Shown here: positions 10,865 through 20,164 of the stretch, in pieces
Position numbering within the stretch: the first letter of the stretch is position 1
Layout of the letters: every line of letters begins with the position of its first letter
Assembly: GCA_039621445.1 (NCBI GenBank)
Contig: CP154955.1
Coordinates: forward strand, 35,179,492-35,243,491
Direction of reading: 5' to 3'
Source of the DNA: Euglena gracilis
Lineage: Eukaryota; Euglenida; Euglenophyceae; Euglenales
DNA length: 64,000 nucleotides
Translations under genes and position numbers: made by a program
Notes under the pieces: generated by a model
What the model was told of the DNA's origin: nothing
What the model saw: only the letters and a program-made list of their open reading frames with translations
The model's database searches: none

Positions 10865-12175
10865 ATGGAAGTGGGGGACGCCCTGCCAAGTACGCCCCCT
10901 AAGGATATTAAGCCCGTATGGGAGCGTGATTGGGGGGAAGCATATTCCCGGTGCCCCACATGGAAAGAAAAATGGGAGGCTACCAAAGGTGGTTCAGTTT
11001 GGCCCAAAAGCTATAAAGTCTTTAACGGTCAACTCTTTTTCGAGGAAAAGTTGTGTGTGCCTGAAAGTTTCCAACCCTTGATGATTCAAGAAAATCACGA
11101 GTTTTTGGGGCACGTTGGCCCTGAAAAAGTTTGGAAACACATGACAATCCGTTTTGTTTGGGCTGATGAAAAGGCTGCAAAGCAACTCAACCAGAATTGC
11201 AGCAAAAATTGTTCCACATGCCAAGCGAGTGTGAGGGGGGAGAGTTTGAAAGGACCGATCGAGTCCACACCCATACCCACTGCACTAATGACAAGTGTTG
11301 CCATCGATTTGGTTCGAATGCCAAGGGTTTTACACGACGGGGGGGAGTACGACACCCTAGCCCTTTGTGTGGATAGGGATTCGGGGTGGATTGTGGGGGT
11401 TGCATGCAAGGATAAGGGATTAACCGGTGCCAAGTTGGCTAAGGAAATGGTGAAAAATCAGTGGAGGCCTTTTGGGGTTCCCTCGGTCATCTCAAGTGAC
11501 CAAGGGAGCCATTACACAAGCACTTGGTGGAAAAACATGTGTGCACTTTTGGGGATTAGGCAAGCGTATTCACAAGCATACAACCACCAAGCAAACGGGA
11601 GGGTTGAGAGAGCTGGACAACAGGTAATGGAGGTGTTGAGAAAATTGTACGTGGAGGAAAAAATTAATTGGGTTGAAGCTTTACCCCAAGTTTTGGACCG
11701 AATTCATGACGTAAAGGGGGAAAGCGGATTGAGCCCATTTGAAATTTTGCATGGAAGGCAACGACCATTGGCAGGGGTACCCTACCAACCACCCAAAGAA
11801 TGTGAGGATTCGGTGGAATTTTTCCGAAGGATGCAAGACATTGATGGGAGGGTGGCTAGGATACTCAACAAAAAGCATGAGGAGGAGGTGGAAAGGATAA
11901 ATAAGGGGAGGAAAGAAATGGAACCTCTAAAGGTGGGGACGACGGTTTGGTATAGGAGACCCGAAGGGACGGGTGAGAAGCTTGACCCTAGGTGGGTAGG
12001 ACCTGGGGTCGTGAAGGGTAGAGAGGGGGAACGAAGTTATATAATCGAAATGAAACCTGGGGTGGAGACAAAAGCTCATAGGAGTTTTTTGAAGGAATAT
12101 CGGGAACCCCAAGTGGAAGGTAATGGGGTGCCTCTTTTTTACTGTAAACGCACCGAAAAAGAAGAAGAGGCATAA
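10865..12175 (+). pseudogene. pol: Integrase (I-a Pol)
   Basis: DDE integrase of 436 residues from the ATG at 10865. It carries the zinc-binding H...C-x2-C end (NCSKNCSTCQ), and catalytic residues in CVDRDSGW, ISSDQGSHYT and NGRVERAGQQ. A C-terminal GPF/Y-type module (DPRWVGPGVV) follows. The frame reads on to EEEA and then breaks: the chromodomain present in I-b (48945-49120) is reduced here to a few frameshifted codons (12170-12225). Relative to I-b, two bases are missing just upstream of the ATG, which uncouples it from the RT frame. Confidence 0.92.
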
Positions 12176-13558
12176 CCTGATGAGTGAGAGGTGGAAAAAA
12201 TCTTGAGGCATCGAACGGCAATATAATAGATGGGCAGTGAATATACTGTGGTGCCCCGGCCCCCTTGTGGGGCCTTTTCCTACCTTTCTCCATTCTCCTT
12301 GTAAATTTCTTGCATTTGTACATTATCCCGTTCTCACACCCGTGCGCGTGTGCGCACAAACACACACACGGACGTGCAAAGTCGGCTTTTGAATTTTGGT
12401 GTTGGGTTAAAAACAGCACTTTGCCTTCCCACTTGGCTCGCCGTAGAGCCTTTGACAGGGCCTTATGGCTCACCTTAGAGCCTACGGCCCACCGTCAATT
12501 TTAAGTTCGGACATTATGTCCATTTTCACTTTTTTCTCACGACAATATCTCACAAACTCCCCACTGAAACGGTGAATGAGATTTCCTGCCGTTTCCCAGG
12601 TCTCCTCCCTGTCCTCATATCCGACCCACTTTGGGTTTGCTGTCCCTCTTCCCATCCCTTCCCTCTCCCTACCCCTCGCGTTGCTTCCCCTCGCATTACA
12701 GTCACGCGGTGGTGTTATAAGGGTTCCTTCTCAAATCATTCGGATGTGTGGATGAGGATGGATTACACTGTGGTTGGGAGTCCTTGGTCACATTATGAGC
12801 CCTCACTCGGTTGGTTAAGGGGACAGAGTTTTTGGACAAAAATCCCCCCGGCCCGAGGAGGGGGGGGGGGCGCCTTGCTTTTTTTGGACAAAAATCCCCC
12901 CGGCCCGAGGAGGGGTGATTTTTCGGACAAAAATCCCCCGGCCCGAGGAGGGGGGGGGGCGCTTTGATTTTTTTGACAAAAATTCCGCCCGGCCCGAGGA
13001 GGGGGGGGGGGCGCCTTGATTTTTTTGACAAAAATCCCCCCGGCCCGAGGAAGGGGAGGGGGGCGCCTTGAATTTTTTTGGACAAAAATCCCCCTCGGCC
13101 CGAGGAGGGGGGGGGGCGCTTGAGTTTTTTGACAAAAATCCCCCCCGGCCCGAGGAGGGGGGAGGGCGTCTTAATTTTTTGACAAAAATCTCCCCGGCCC
13201 GAGGAGGGGGGGGGGGGCTTGATGAATTTGAAACAAAAATTCCCCCGACCCGAAAGGGGGGGGAGCCAACCGAATTTTTACCAAAAATCCCCCGAACCAT
13301 TGGTGAAGACCCTCATACCACCCGTGAGAAGCGGGGGGGGGGGCAGTCTAATATTCATTGGTTGGTGAACCAAGTCTTTCCCAAAGGTTTGAAGGCACTT
13401 GAAAGCCATAGTCCCTGAAGTTTGTTTCCCATTTGTTGATTCAAGGAAGAATGGGTGTGGGACATAGGCTTTGGATGAAAGAGTGCCGAATGGAGGATTT
13501 CCCCCCCATTGTTGAGGAACGGGGGGGGGACGAATTTTTGGTGTCCGACTAAGGTCGC
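12176..13558 (+). other. 3' noncoding region of I-a
   Basis: No gene. It starts with a decayed chromodomain, then a G/C hairpin-like stretch (CCCCGGCCCCCTTGTGGGGCC near 12254-12274), CA/GT-rich sequence, and the repeat array listed separately. The same order is found in I-b (47.65-48.94 kb). Confidence 0.8.
12834..13290 (+). repeat. G/C-rich tandem array in 3' noncoding region (I-a)
   Basis: Ten units of about 36-52 bp, each with GACAAAAATCCCCCC, then GGCCCGAGGA and a run of 7 to 12 G. C6 and G8-12 tracts within one unit can pair, and the repeated G runs could form quadruplexes. Unit lengths differ mainly in G-run length. The matching array in I-b spans about 47.88-48.43 kb. Long open frames across it are artefacts of the repeat. 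Confidence 0.9.
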
Positions 13559-13569
13559 AAGGGAAGGGG
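13559..13569 (+). promoter_or_regulatory. Polypurine tract (I-a)
   Basis: AAGGGAAGGGG ends one base before the TG of the 3' LTR, the expected place for plus-strand priming. I-b has AAGGGAGGGGG at the same place. Confidence 0.85.
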
Positions 13570-14398
13570 TGTCGGCCGCCGGCTTTCGCCGGCAGCCAAA
13601 AATTGCCAGAAGGCGCAAATTACAAAGTCGCGGGTAACAGCCAATCAGTTAAAAAAACCCGCGACTTAAATTGGAAGAGGGTCAAATTTCTAAGCTCCTT
13701 CAAATTTGTCATTTTTCACAGAACTTGAGGGGTTTTCCCCAATATTTGGCAAGAAGGAATACTATTGTATTGAATTTGGCAATTGGACTTTAAACTGGAG
13801 TGGCAAGTTGAGTTTCATTGTTGGTCACTGATTCATTTAAGTCAATTGTGTTGAAGGAGCCTTAAACACCACCGCCCACGCCCTATATCCTCGCCTTCGC
13901 CTCCTTCACCGAACGCTCCTTGCCCCAAGGTTTGCACATTTCATACATTCACATTCCACAGTTTCGGTTTCAAGTGTGTTCTCACTCAAGTTTCGGAGTT
14001 TCAGAATTCAAGTTTCTTTCAGTTTTGACTTCAAGAGTGTCAAGATTCAGGGGGTTGGTTTTTGCCTACAAGGTGTGAGAGAGTTTGAGAGAGAGAAAGA
14101 GAGAAAAGTGAGATTTCAATGCAAATGGCAGATTTTTCAGTTTTCACCAAATTTTCGGAAACCGTTCAAAAAACGATCCTACGCACCGGCTGGGGTTGGG
14201 GAAACCACCTGGGGGAAAAAAAGGGGGTTGACTTGAGCCCACCAACCCCCGGAGAAAGCGCAGGCCCCACCCCGGAAACACCACCCCCCCTGTCGGTGGT
14301 CCTCCCCACCGGCGAGGACCCCCCGGGGCCCTCGGCCCGAAGGGACTCTGCGGTCGCGGGGGCGACCGGCGGCCCGGGGGTGGCGGACCCGGTGAACA
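13570..14398 (+). repeat. 3' LTR of I-a
   Basis: 829 bp, partner of 2059-2885. Differences cluster in the first 300 bp (for example around 13742-13870), where this copy resembles the family consensus seen in I-b more than the 5' LTR does. Confidence 0.95.
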
Positions 14399-14402
14399 TA
14401 CT

Positions 14403-14770
14403 GCCCTTGTGGCGGTTGTGCGTGGTAATAATGACTACGTAGTTGTTCTGCCCATTGTCGTTGTTCAGATTGGATATATTGTTGTTCTACCGCCGCAAAA
14501 GCAGCGCGTTGGATACTGCTACTAGCCAGATCGTATCTCCTTGGGGGCCGCGGTTGCGGCACCGCAAACTGTTCATAGGCAGATTCCGTTTGTTGTGGAA
14601 TCATAGATTGAGATTGTATGCCACCAAGTGTAGTTTGTTGTGGGGCAACATGCGGAACCGCATGCTGAGGCACAGGGGGATTTGCCACTACGGGCCTTGC
14701 TGCCGGAGCAGCTTGTAACAGAGGGGTTGCCACTACGGGCCTTGCTGCCGAACATTGTATGCATGCAACC
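14403..14770 (-). pseudogene. Family IV Gag-like polyprotein, upstream part
   Basis: Minus-strand N-terminal part of the frame continued at 2058. It is Ala/Pro/Gln-rich with a repeated AARPVVA segment, and ends in QPPQGQY, where I-a inserted. The correct start codon is unclear: an ATG at about 14755 is in another frame, and the reading frame itself is open back into the LTR-like segment. It carries no enzyme motif. Confidence 0.5.
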
Positions 14771-14771
14771 A

Positions 14772-14987
14772 AGTGTACACAAACACAAAAATATTTGTAT
14801 GTTTGCAACAATTGTAAAATCAAAATTGTAGCTCCAAGTGTAAAAATGGGTTATATAGGACCGTAGTCCTTTAGCGAAAAGTCCTTCGCTAGGGACAAAA
14901 TGGTTTGGCATCCACCCATTATACATTTTGGCATCCGCCCATTATACATTTTGTCGAAAGTCCATGATATGGACAAAATAGTGGACA
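14772..14987 (-). repeat. Putative LTR of family IV
   Basis: On the minus strand this runs from TGTCCACTATTTTG to GTACACT and is followed by TGGTTGCATGCATAC (14771 down to 14757), a PBS-like segment. It contains a TATA box (CTATATAACCC) and small stem-loops (CTAGCGAAGG with CTTTTCGCTAA; GGACT/GGTCC). A purine-rich AAGGGAGG precedes it. No partner LTR is visible in the window, so the boundaries are tentative. Confidence 0.4.
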
Positions 14988-15052
14988 TCTTTGTATATCC
15001 TCCCTTAGAAGGTATTTACAGAAATGTCAATGTTGTTTCGTTTGTTCCATAG

Positions 15053-15607
15053 CTTCTAGTCTTGTTGGATGTAACCAACAGAACTAGTTGCTGGCTCCCA
15101 GGTGTCCACTTCGGGACCATATCCTTTCCACCGTACTTTCCACTAATGTACACCTCTGTCTACTTTGTGGTCAAGGATTTTGTCAACGACAAAATCATCT
15201 GTCTCAGGCAGTTTTGACCGTGGTTTGAAGTAGAGACAGGGTATGGCTTTACCGTTTGGTGGATTCAGGTATGGTTTGAAGTTATCCATGTGCACATCCT
15301 CGACACCGTTGAGTAAAGCGACTTTGTAGCGCCCACTTGTGCCCAACCGATCGAGGATCTCACATGGTCCAATCCAGAGGGGGTCCAACTTCGTTGATTG
15401 CATGCGGGTTCTAGTGTTCCGAACCCACACACGATCACCTGGGTTGTATATCGGTGATTTGTACTGTTGTAAAAATTGTCTTTGTTTTTGTAAGTGTATA
15501 GCGACCACGCGCTTTTGCACATCCGTGCGCAAGGTTTCTACTTCAGAGAACCATGTTTCGCAACTCACGCTAGAACGAGCGGGTCGTTCTGACGGGATGT
15601 CGCCCAT
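15053..15607 (-). pseudogene. pol: Family III integrase C terminus and chromodomain
   Basis: It follows the integrase core on the minus strand. It has a GPF/Y-type module (DPLWIGPCEILDRLG), then a short chromodomain: DDFVVDKILDHK...WKVRWKGYGPE...TWEP. Chromodomains on Ty3 integrases direct insertion to marked chromatin. An in-frame TAG at 15144-15146 interrupts the chromodomain just before WKVRWKGYG, and the frame closes near 15053. The next sequence is a short 3' region and the putative family IV LTR. Confidence 0.8.
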
Positions 15608-16212
15608 GGCTGGGGGGGGTTCGTCCGAAGCCGGTTTTTGTACGGTGAGTATTGTAGTATCAACCCCGGTAAAGTGTTAATATAAAATAAACACCAGGGT
15701 AATACTTGTAACCACGCATTGTACGATTCGGCCAGTGAAAGTCGTAGTATGTTGACTACAGCTTTCACTGCCGCTTCAGCGCGACCATTGCCTTTTGGAC
15801 GATAAATAATAGAAAAATGCTGCTCTATTCCGAGTAAACCGCAAATAATTGTAAAAAATCGGGAAGAAATCAAATGGTCTTGATCACTCACGATTTCATT
15901 CGGTAAACCCATGAGGCAAATGCATTTTTCTAAAAACATTTGTGCCAAAACTTGTGCTGTCAACCCTGCTTTCTGGCATGGAATGGCTACAATGTACCCA
16001 CTCAGCCGACAGACGACAACAAGAACGTAATCGTAAGTTTTGTCATCTGTTCCTTTGCAAGGTTCGAGTTCCAGAAAATACACGCAGAGGGATGTAGAAA
16101 TGTCATTTGGTACGGGGAAGAAGTCCATCGTACCAGGGGGGGTACCTCTGCGCGGTTTCACCGCTTGACAAATTTGGCACCGTTGCGAAATTTGTAAACA
16201 GCGCTTGTACAA
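15565..16212 (-). pseudogene. pol: Family III integrase core
   Basis: DDE integrase: the end of the zinc-binding domain (QRCQICQAVKPRRG), then the core with IVSDQDHLISSRFF (second Asp) and PKGNGRAEAAVKAV (Glu). The first catalytic Asp position reads VVVCRLSGY, where VVVDRFS is usual, so the Asp is lost. It overlaps the downstream ORF and is frame-shifted from the upstream RNase H ORF near 16200. Confidence 0.85.
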
Positions 16213-17479
16213 ATCTTTCGGTCAGGGTTGTACAATACCTGCGACCCACCAAAGAAAGAAGTTTGGGGGCCCCAGGGTGACCTTGGTTGTGATAACATAA
16301 AAGTACGTCATCAACCAAGTCACAGGGTATGCAGTACTTGTAACCGGTATCATTCCGAAAAATCAAACGTAAAGGCGATAAGGTATAATTCTCAACCAAT
16401 TCACCATTACGCAATCTTTGTACGACATCATTGTAAAAATCATCCTTGGAATAATCCCATTCTCGAAAAAAGAGAGGGGATGGCGGTTCGGATCGCGTGA
16501 CCCGGCGGGGGCCCGGCATTCTGCCGCGTTGTCGTTTTCCCCGTACGGGGGCTATCGGCATCCGCCGCCATATCCGCGAGACAGGAAAATTGTCAAGTAG
16601 GTTGTCAGCGGCGTCTGCGCGCCTTGCGTATTCGTCGGCTTCGCGACTTCCGTGGAACGTGGTATCACCCTCGTCAGGGTTACCAGGGTAATGCCAGGGT
16701 GCACGGGAAAGTGGGTCTGCGACTTTTTGAGTATGACCTGGTGTGTAAACTACCACCAGGTTGAATTGACTCAAAAACTCGTGCCAGCGGCATCTTCGGC
16801 CCACTGAGGACATGGCTTTGTTCAAGTCTTCCGTGTACCAGTGTTGGAGAGACTCATGGTCTGTCAACACTAGTATTTGTGCGAGTGAACTGGCGACCCA
16901 ACTTCGTAATTTTTGTAGGATAAGGAGAATGGCATACGTCCCCTTTTCTCGTATGCTCCATTTGACTTGTCCTTTTCCGTCTTCACCTTGTAGCTTTCTG
17001 CTGAAGAATGCTACAGGGCGCAGTTCATTGGACGAGTTATGTTGAGTCAACACACCGCCGACAGCATAGTCGCTGCTGTCGACCTCCAGTACGTATGGTT
17101 TGTACGGGTCGGCAATGTCAAGTACAACGTTGTCCAAGATCAGTTGTGTAATTGTCGTTAGCGCTTCTCGCATTATATCATCCCATTGTATCTTTGTATT
17201 GTCAGGAGCGCGATTTTTGAGTTGTCGCGTCAGTGGTACCGCGATTTTCGCAAAATCCTTCATGTAAATCGCGTAATACTGCGCCAAACACAAAAATCCT
17301 TTTAAATGGGTGATTGTCTTGATGTTTTCAGGTGTCCACTTCTTTATAGCTTCAAGTTTGCTTGGAGATGCTCTCTCTTGTCCGTTGTTAAGAACGTGTC
17401 CACAAAATCTTGTCGTTTCGCGAAATAAATGCATTTTCGCATCCTTGACGAAAAGCAAATGTTTTTGAAACGTTGTCAC
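16103..17479 (-). pseudogene. pol: Family III RT thumb, RNase H and integrase zinc domain
   Basis: 458-residue minus-strand frame: RT connection (FCGHVLNNGQERASPSKLEA and FLCLAQYYA), RNase H with intact acidic sites (LEVDSSDYAVGG, REKGTYAIL, LTDHESLQHW, KVADPLSR), then the start of the integrase zinc-binding domain (HNQGHPG). It begins abruptly at MTTFQKHLLF, in the RT palm-thumb junction, because the preceding RT palm is inverted at 17485-18310. Confidence 0.9.
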
Positions 17480-17484
17480 TTTTC

Positions 17485-18310
17485 AGTGGTGGGATTTACC
17501 GAATGACACCCCCTTGTTCGAAGATTTTTGCGATGTCATGTTACCACCATTGAAAGAAATCATTTTTCGTGTTTGTTTCTTTGATGTATTCGGAACTGTT
17601 GACCACACTGACAAATTCCCACCGGATAAAGGTCAGAATGACCAAATATACCATCTATCCGCAGTGACAGAAAGCGGTGGTCAACATCCCAAATCACAAG
17701 AACTATGTACAAAGATCAATCACGAATTCAGTGATGTTTTAGAACATCCTATCTATGCCAATGACATAGATCCTGCAATTTGCGGACCTTTTGGTGTCTG
17801 TAAAATCGACCTCAAAGAAGGTGCACAGCCCATGCACCGAAAATTCATTCGCTGTTCAGGCGAAAGAGAACAAGCTCTCAATACAATGATCGAAAAACTG
17901 ATTGAACGAAAATGGATCATACCCTGCAAAAGCGAGTGGACCTCGCAAGCTTTTGTTGTACCCAAGCCTCCCGATGCTTCTAGAGAGAAGAAGTGGAGAC
18001 TTGTGCTGGATTACCGATACTTGAACTCACAGACAAATCACGATCCATTTCCGTTACCACTTATCGAAGACCTGATTACAAAACAAGCGGAAAAACGCCT
18101 CTGGTCGATTTTCGACTTAGAGGATGGTTTTCACCAGATGCACTTAGACCCTGACTCACAACCATACACCGCATTTCTAACCTCCCGCGGAGTTTACCAA
18201 TGGACAATGTTACCAATGGGTGGTCACAGTTCCCAGCCATCAAAGAACAAACACGAACGAGACTTACCGTTTGCAATGGTATACATTGATGACGTGCTGA
18301 TTGACACACC
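17485..18310 (+). pseudogene. pol: Family III RT palm/fingers, inverted block
   Basis: This is the missing front of the family III RT but on the plus strand, opposite to its neighbours. Motifs: GPFGVCKIDLKEGAQP, WTSQAFVVPKP, WRLVLDYRYLN, IFDLEDGFHQMHLDPDSQ, WTMLPMG and YIDDVLI (about 18281-18301). The segment between LPMG and YIDD is shortened. The ends abut the minus-strand RT thumb on the left and the minus-strand Dam-like module on the right, so the block was flipped in place. Confidence 0.85.
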
Positions 18311-18311
18311 T

Positions 18312-18630
18312 CCTCCCAAAATAAATTGCGGTAGTGATATCCTTGATATTCACTACCGCGATATAGTTCCGTACTGACTGCGGGATTTACAGGAATCAGT
18401 AGCACACCGCGTGCTTGATCCCGAAGGATCTTGTCAACGACAAGAGGGATAAGTTTCAGAGGTGGATGTAGCCACAGGACCAGATCACCCCAAAACTTAT
18501 CAAAAGCATTTGTATGGCTTGACCAGTAATTGGATAAACGAGAATGTGCTTTGGACGAGAATGCGTCAATCTCCAATTGTAGGTCCATCGACTTCGCGAT
18601 TTGTGCGATTTTGGAAAACCAAGCTTCCAA
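18312..18630 (-). pseudogene. Dam-like (DIRS MT-type) domain of family III
   Basis: About 106 residues on the minus strand with the same layout as the family I and II modules: LEIDAFSSKAHSRLSNYWS, NAFDKFWG, LVLWLHPPLKLIPLVV and RDQARGVLLIP. The NPPW-like motif reads HPPL, so catalysis is doubtful. It lies between protease (about 19.8 kb) and RT, a different place from families I and II. No C5-methyltransferase motifs were seen in family III. Confidence 0.6.
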
Positions 18631-19344
18631 AATGCGGTATTATCCAAAATTGAAGGCATTCCAGATGCGTCTCGCGAAAACTGTCGCGGTTTCAGTCCTG
18701 TGGAGGGCTAAAACACAGTTTACCGAGCCACATCGGTAATGCGGTGTGTCCGAAGACACTTCATCAATCATTGTACCAAATGTATCAGGTGTATTGTAAG
18801 AAGTACAATTATTGTTGGCATTCTGCCACTTGTATGCAGGGGCATTGATGGGGTTGGCATTCTGCCATTCGGGGTCAGAGAGATTGGCTTTCTGGCATTG
18901 GAGGTCCTGCTGCGCGATTCTCGCGATTCCGAACAGGGACGCGATTCCGCGTTTGTCCAATTGTCGATCGTTCAGCGGTCAGGGTAAACTCGGTACCGGT
19001 TCCGGTACCAAGTGTACTCTGGTTGTTGTGTAAAGCGATTAGTTTGGAAGGTTCAACAATACATCCACAGTCGAAATCAGGTTGTGTGGAAATTCTCCGG
19101 CAATGTTCGCATTGGTAGGAAGTGTCGGTCTGGTAGTGCATGTCAGTCACGTGTAGTGTGTGCATGGGGGTGTTGGAAGTTGTAGCTGCTGGGGGATGTA
19201 CAGGGGTGTCCGAAATCGAAACACCTGGTGGAAAACGTAAAAGTTGTGCAGCTGGGCGGCTACTCGACACCGAAATTTCTTCAGACCTTTGGGCTTTCGC
19301 CTTGGAACGCAGTGAAACGTGGGGGGTTAAGCTACTCGCTTTCC

Positions 19345-20060
19345 CTACCGCATGGGAACGTGCGGTAAAAGTGTAGTGGGCAGGGGGGCAGCTTTCTCTC
19401 TACCCCTAGGGTAGGAAACGGTGTTTTCGGTTGTAGAAAACGTTGTGGCAAGGCGGGGGGACACCTTGGAAGATGTCTTAGGGGATAATTTCGGTGGTGT
19501 GGGTTGTGTGCGTGAAGTAGTGCGCAAACCGAGGGAGGAGCAATCCACAATCAGGCGGTTCTGACGCAAAAACGGAAAACACAAAATTACGTCAGACCCG
19601 CGGATAACCGATTCGTAACTCCAGGTACCCAGAAAATTTTGTATGTGTGGGGGCTGTGAGTGGTGCTTGGGGATGATGGGGAGGAGTATGTCCAAAAAGC
19701 ATCCCAAGTCACCACCACACATGGGGCTGTTGTCAGCAGTCATAATTTTGATGGGGTACTTGGCTTTCACCAGAGGGAGTTGGGAAATAATACCGTGCGA
19801 AAGAGAAAGGGGATTCGACACCCTGCGTCGACCAAAATTTTGCATTTTGTAGAAAAATTTTGTGTTCGGATTTCCGCTTGGACCAAAAGTTCCATGGGGC
19901 GTAGGCAAAGTGCAGGATCCGGTGTAAAATTGTTGACTCTCCAACTATTCCAGGATCCCGTTCCTACTTTGCTCAGCATTCCAGGCACAAATTTGGAGTG
20001 GGGGGTGGGGGACCCAAAAATTTTCTGGGAACCGACCAAAAAGGCAGATGGGCAGGGAAA
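19345..20060 (-). pseudogene. pol: Family III protease region
   Basis: Minus strand, two frames. The catalytic strand reads ILVDAGCRIPFLF, matching the VDTGA pattern with Thr to Ala and Ala to Cys changes. After a frameshift it continues with PIKIMTADNS and SDVILCFPFLRQNRLIVD, matching the C-terminal flap and helix of retropepsins. Order is right for a Ty3 element: zinc knuckles upstream, RT downstream. Confidence 0.6.
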
Positions 20061-20164
20061 GTAAGGTTGATCAGGTCCTACTTTCGTCAGTTCATCAGCC
20101 CAGAGGTCCGTGCCCACAGACCTCGGGCTCCCCTACTCCAAGTCCGATTCAGCACTTCGTCTGT

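Larger units (their letters stand above)
2059..14398 (+). mobile_element. Ty3/gypsy chromovirus-like LTR element, family I copy a (I-a)
   Basis: Complete 12.3-kb element. LTRs at 2059-2885 and 13570-14398 begin TG and end CA. The flanking 4-bp target duplication is TACT (2055-2058 and 14399-14402). A PBS follows the 5' LTR and a purine tract precedes the 3' LTR. Internal order: Gag, C5-methyltransferase-like, Dam-like methyltransferase-like, protease, RT, RNase H, integrase, chromodomain remnant, then a G/C-rich repeat array. The LTRs differ at roughly 25 positions by eye (about 97% identical), so the insertion is not very recent. It sits inside the family IV gag; removing it with one TACT restores that reading frame. 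Several stops and frameshifts make it non-autonomous. Confidence 0.95.

Noticed and set aside
12834-13290. CRISPR-like regular repeats
   Set aside because: Units are directly adjacent with no unique spacers, G/C homopolymer-rich, and lie in a retrotransposon 3' region of a eukaryotic sequence.
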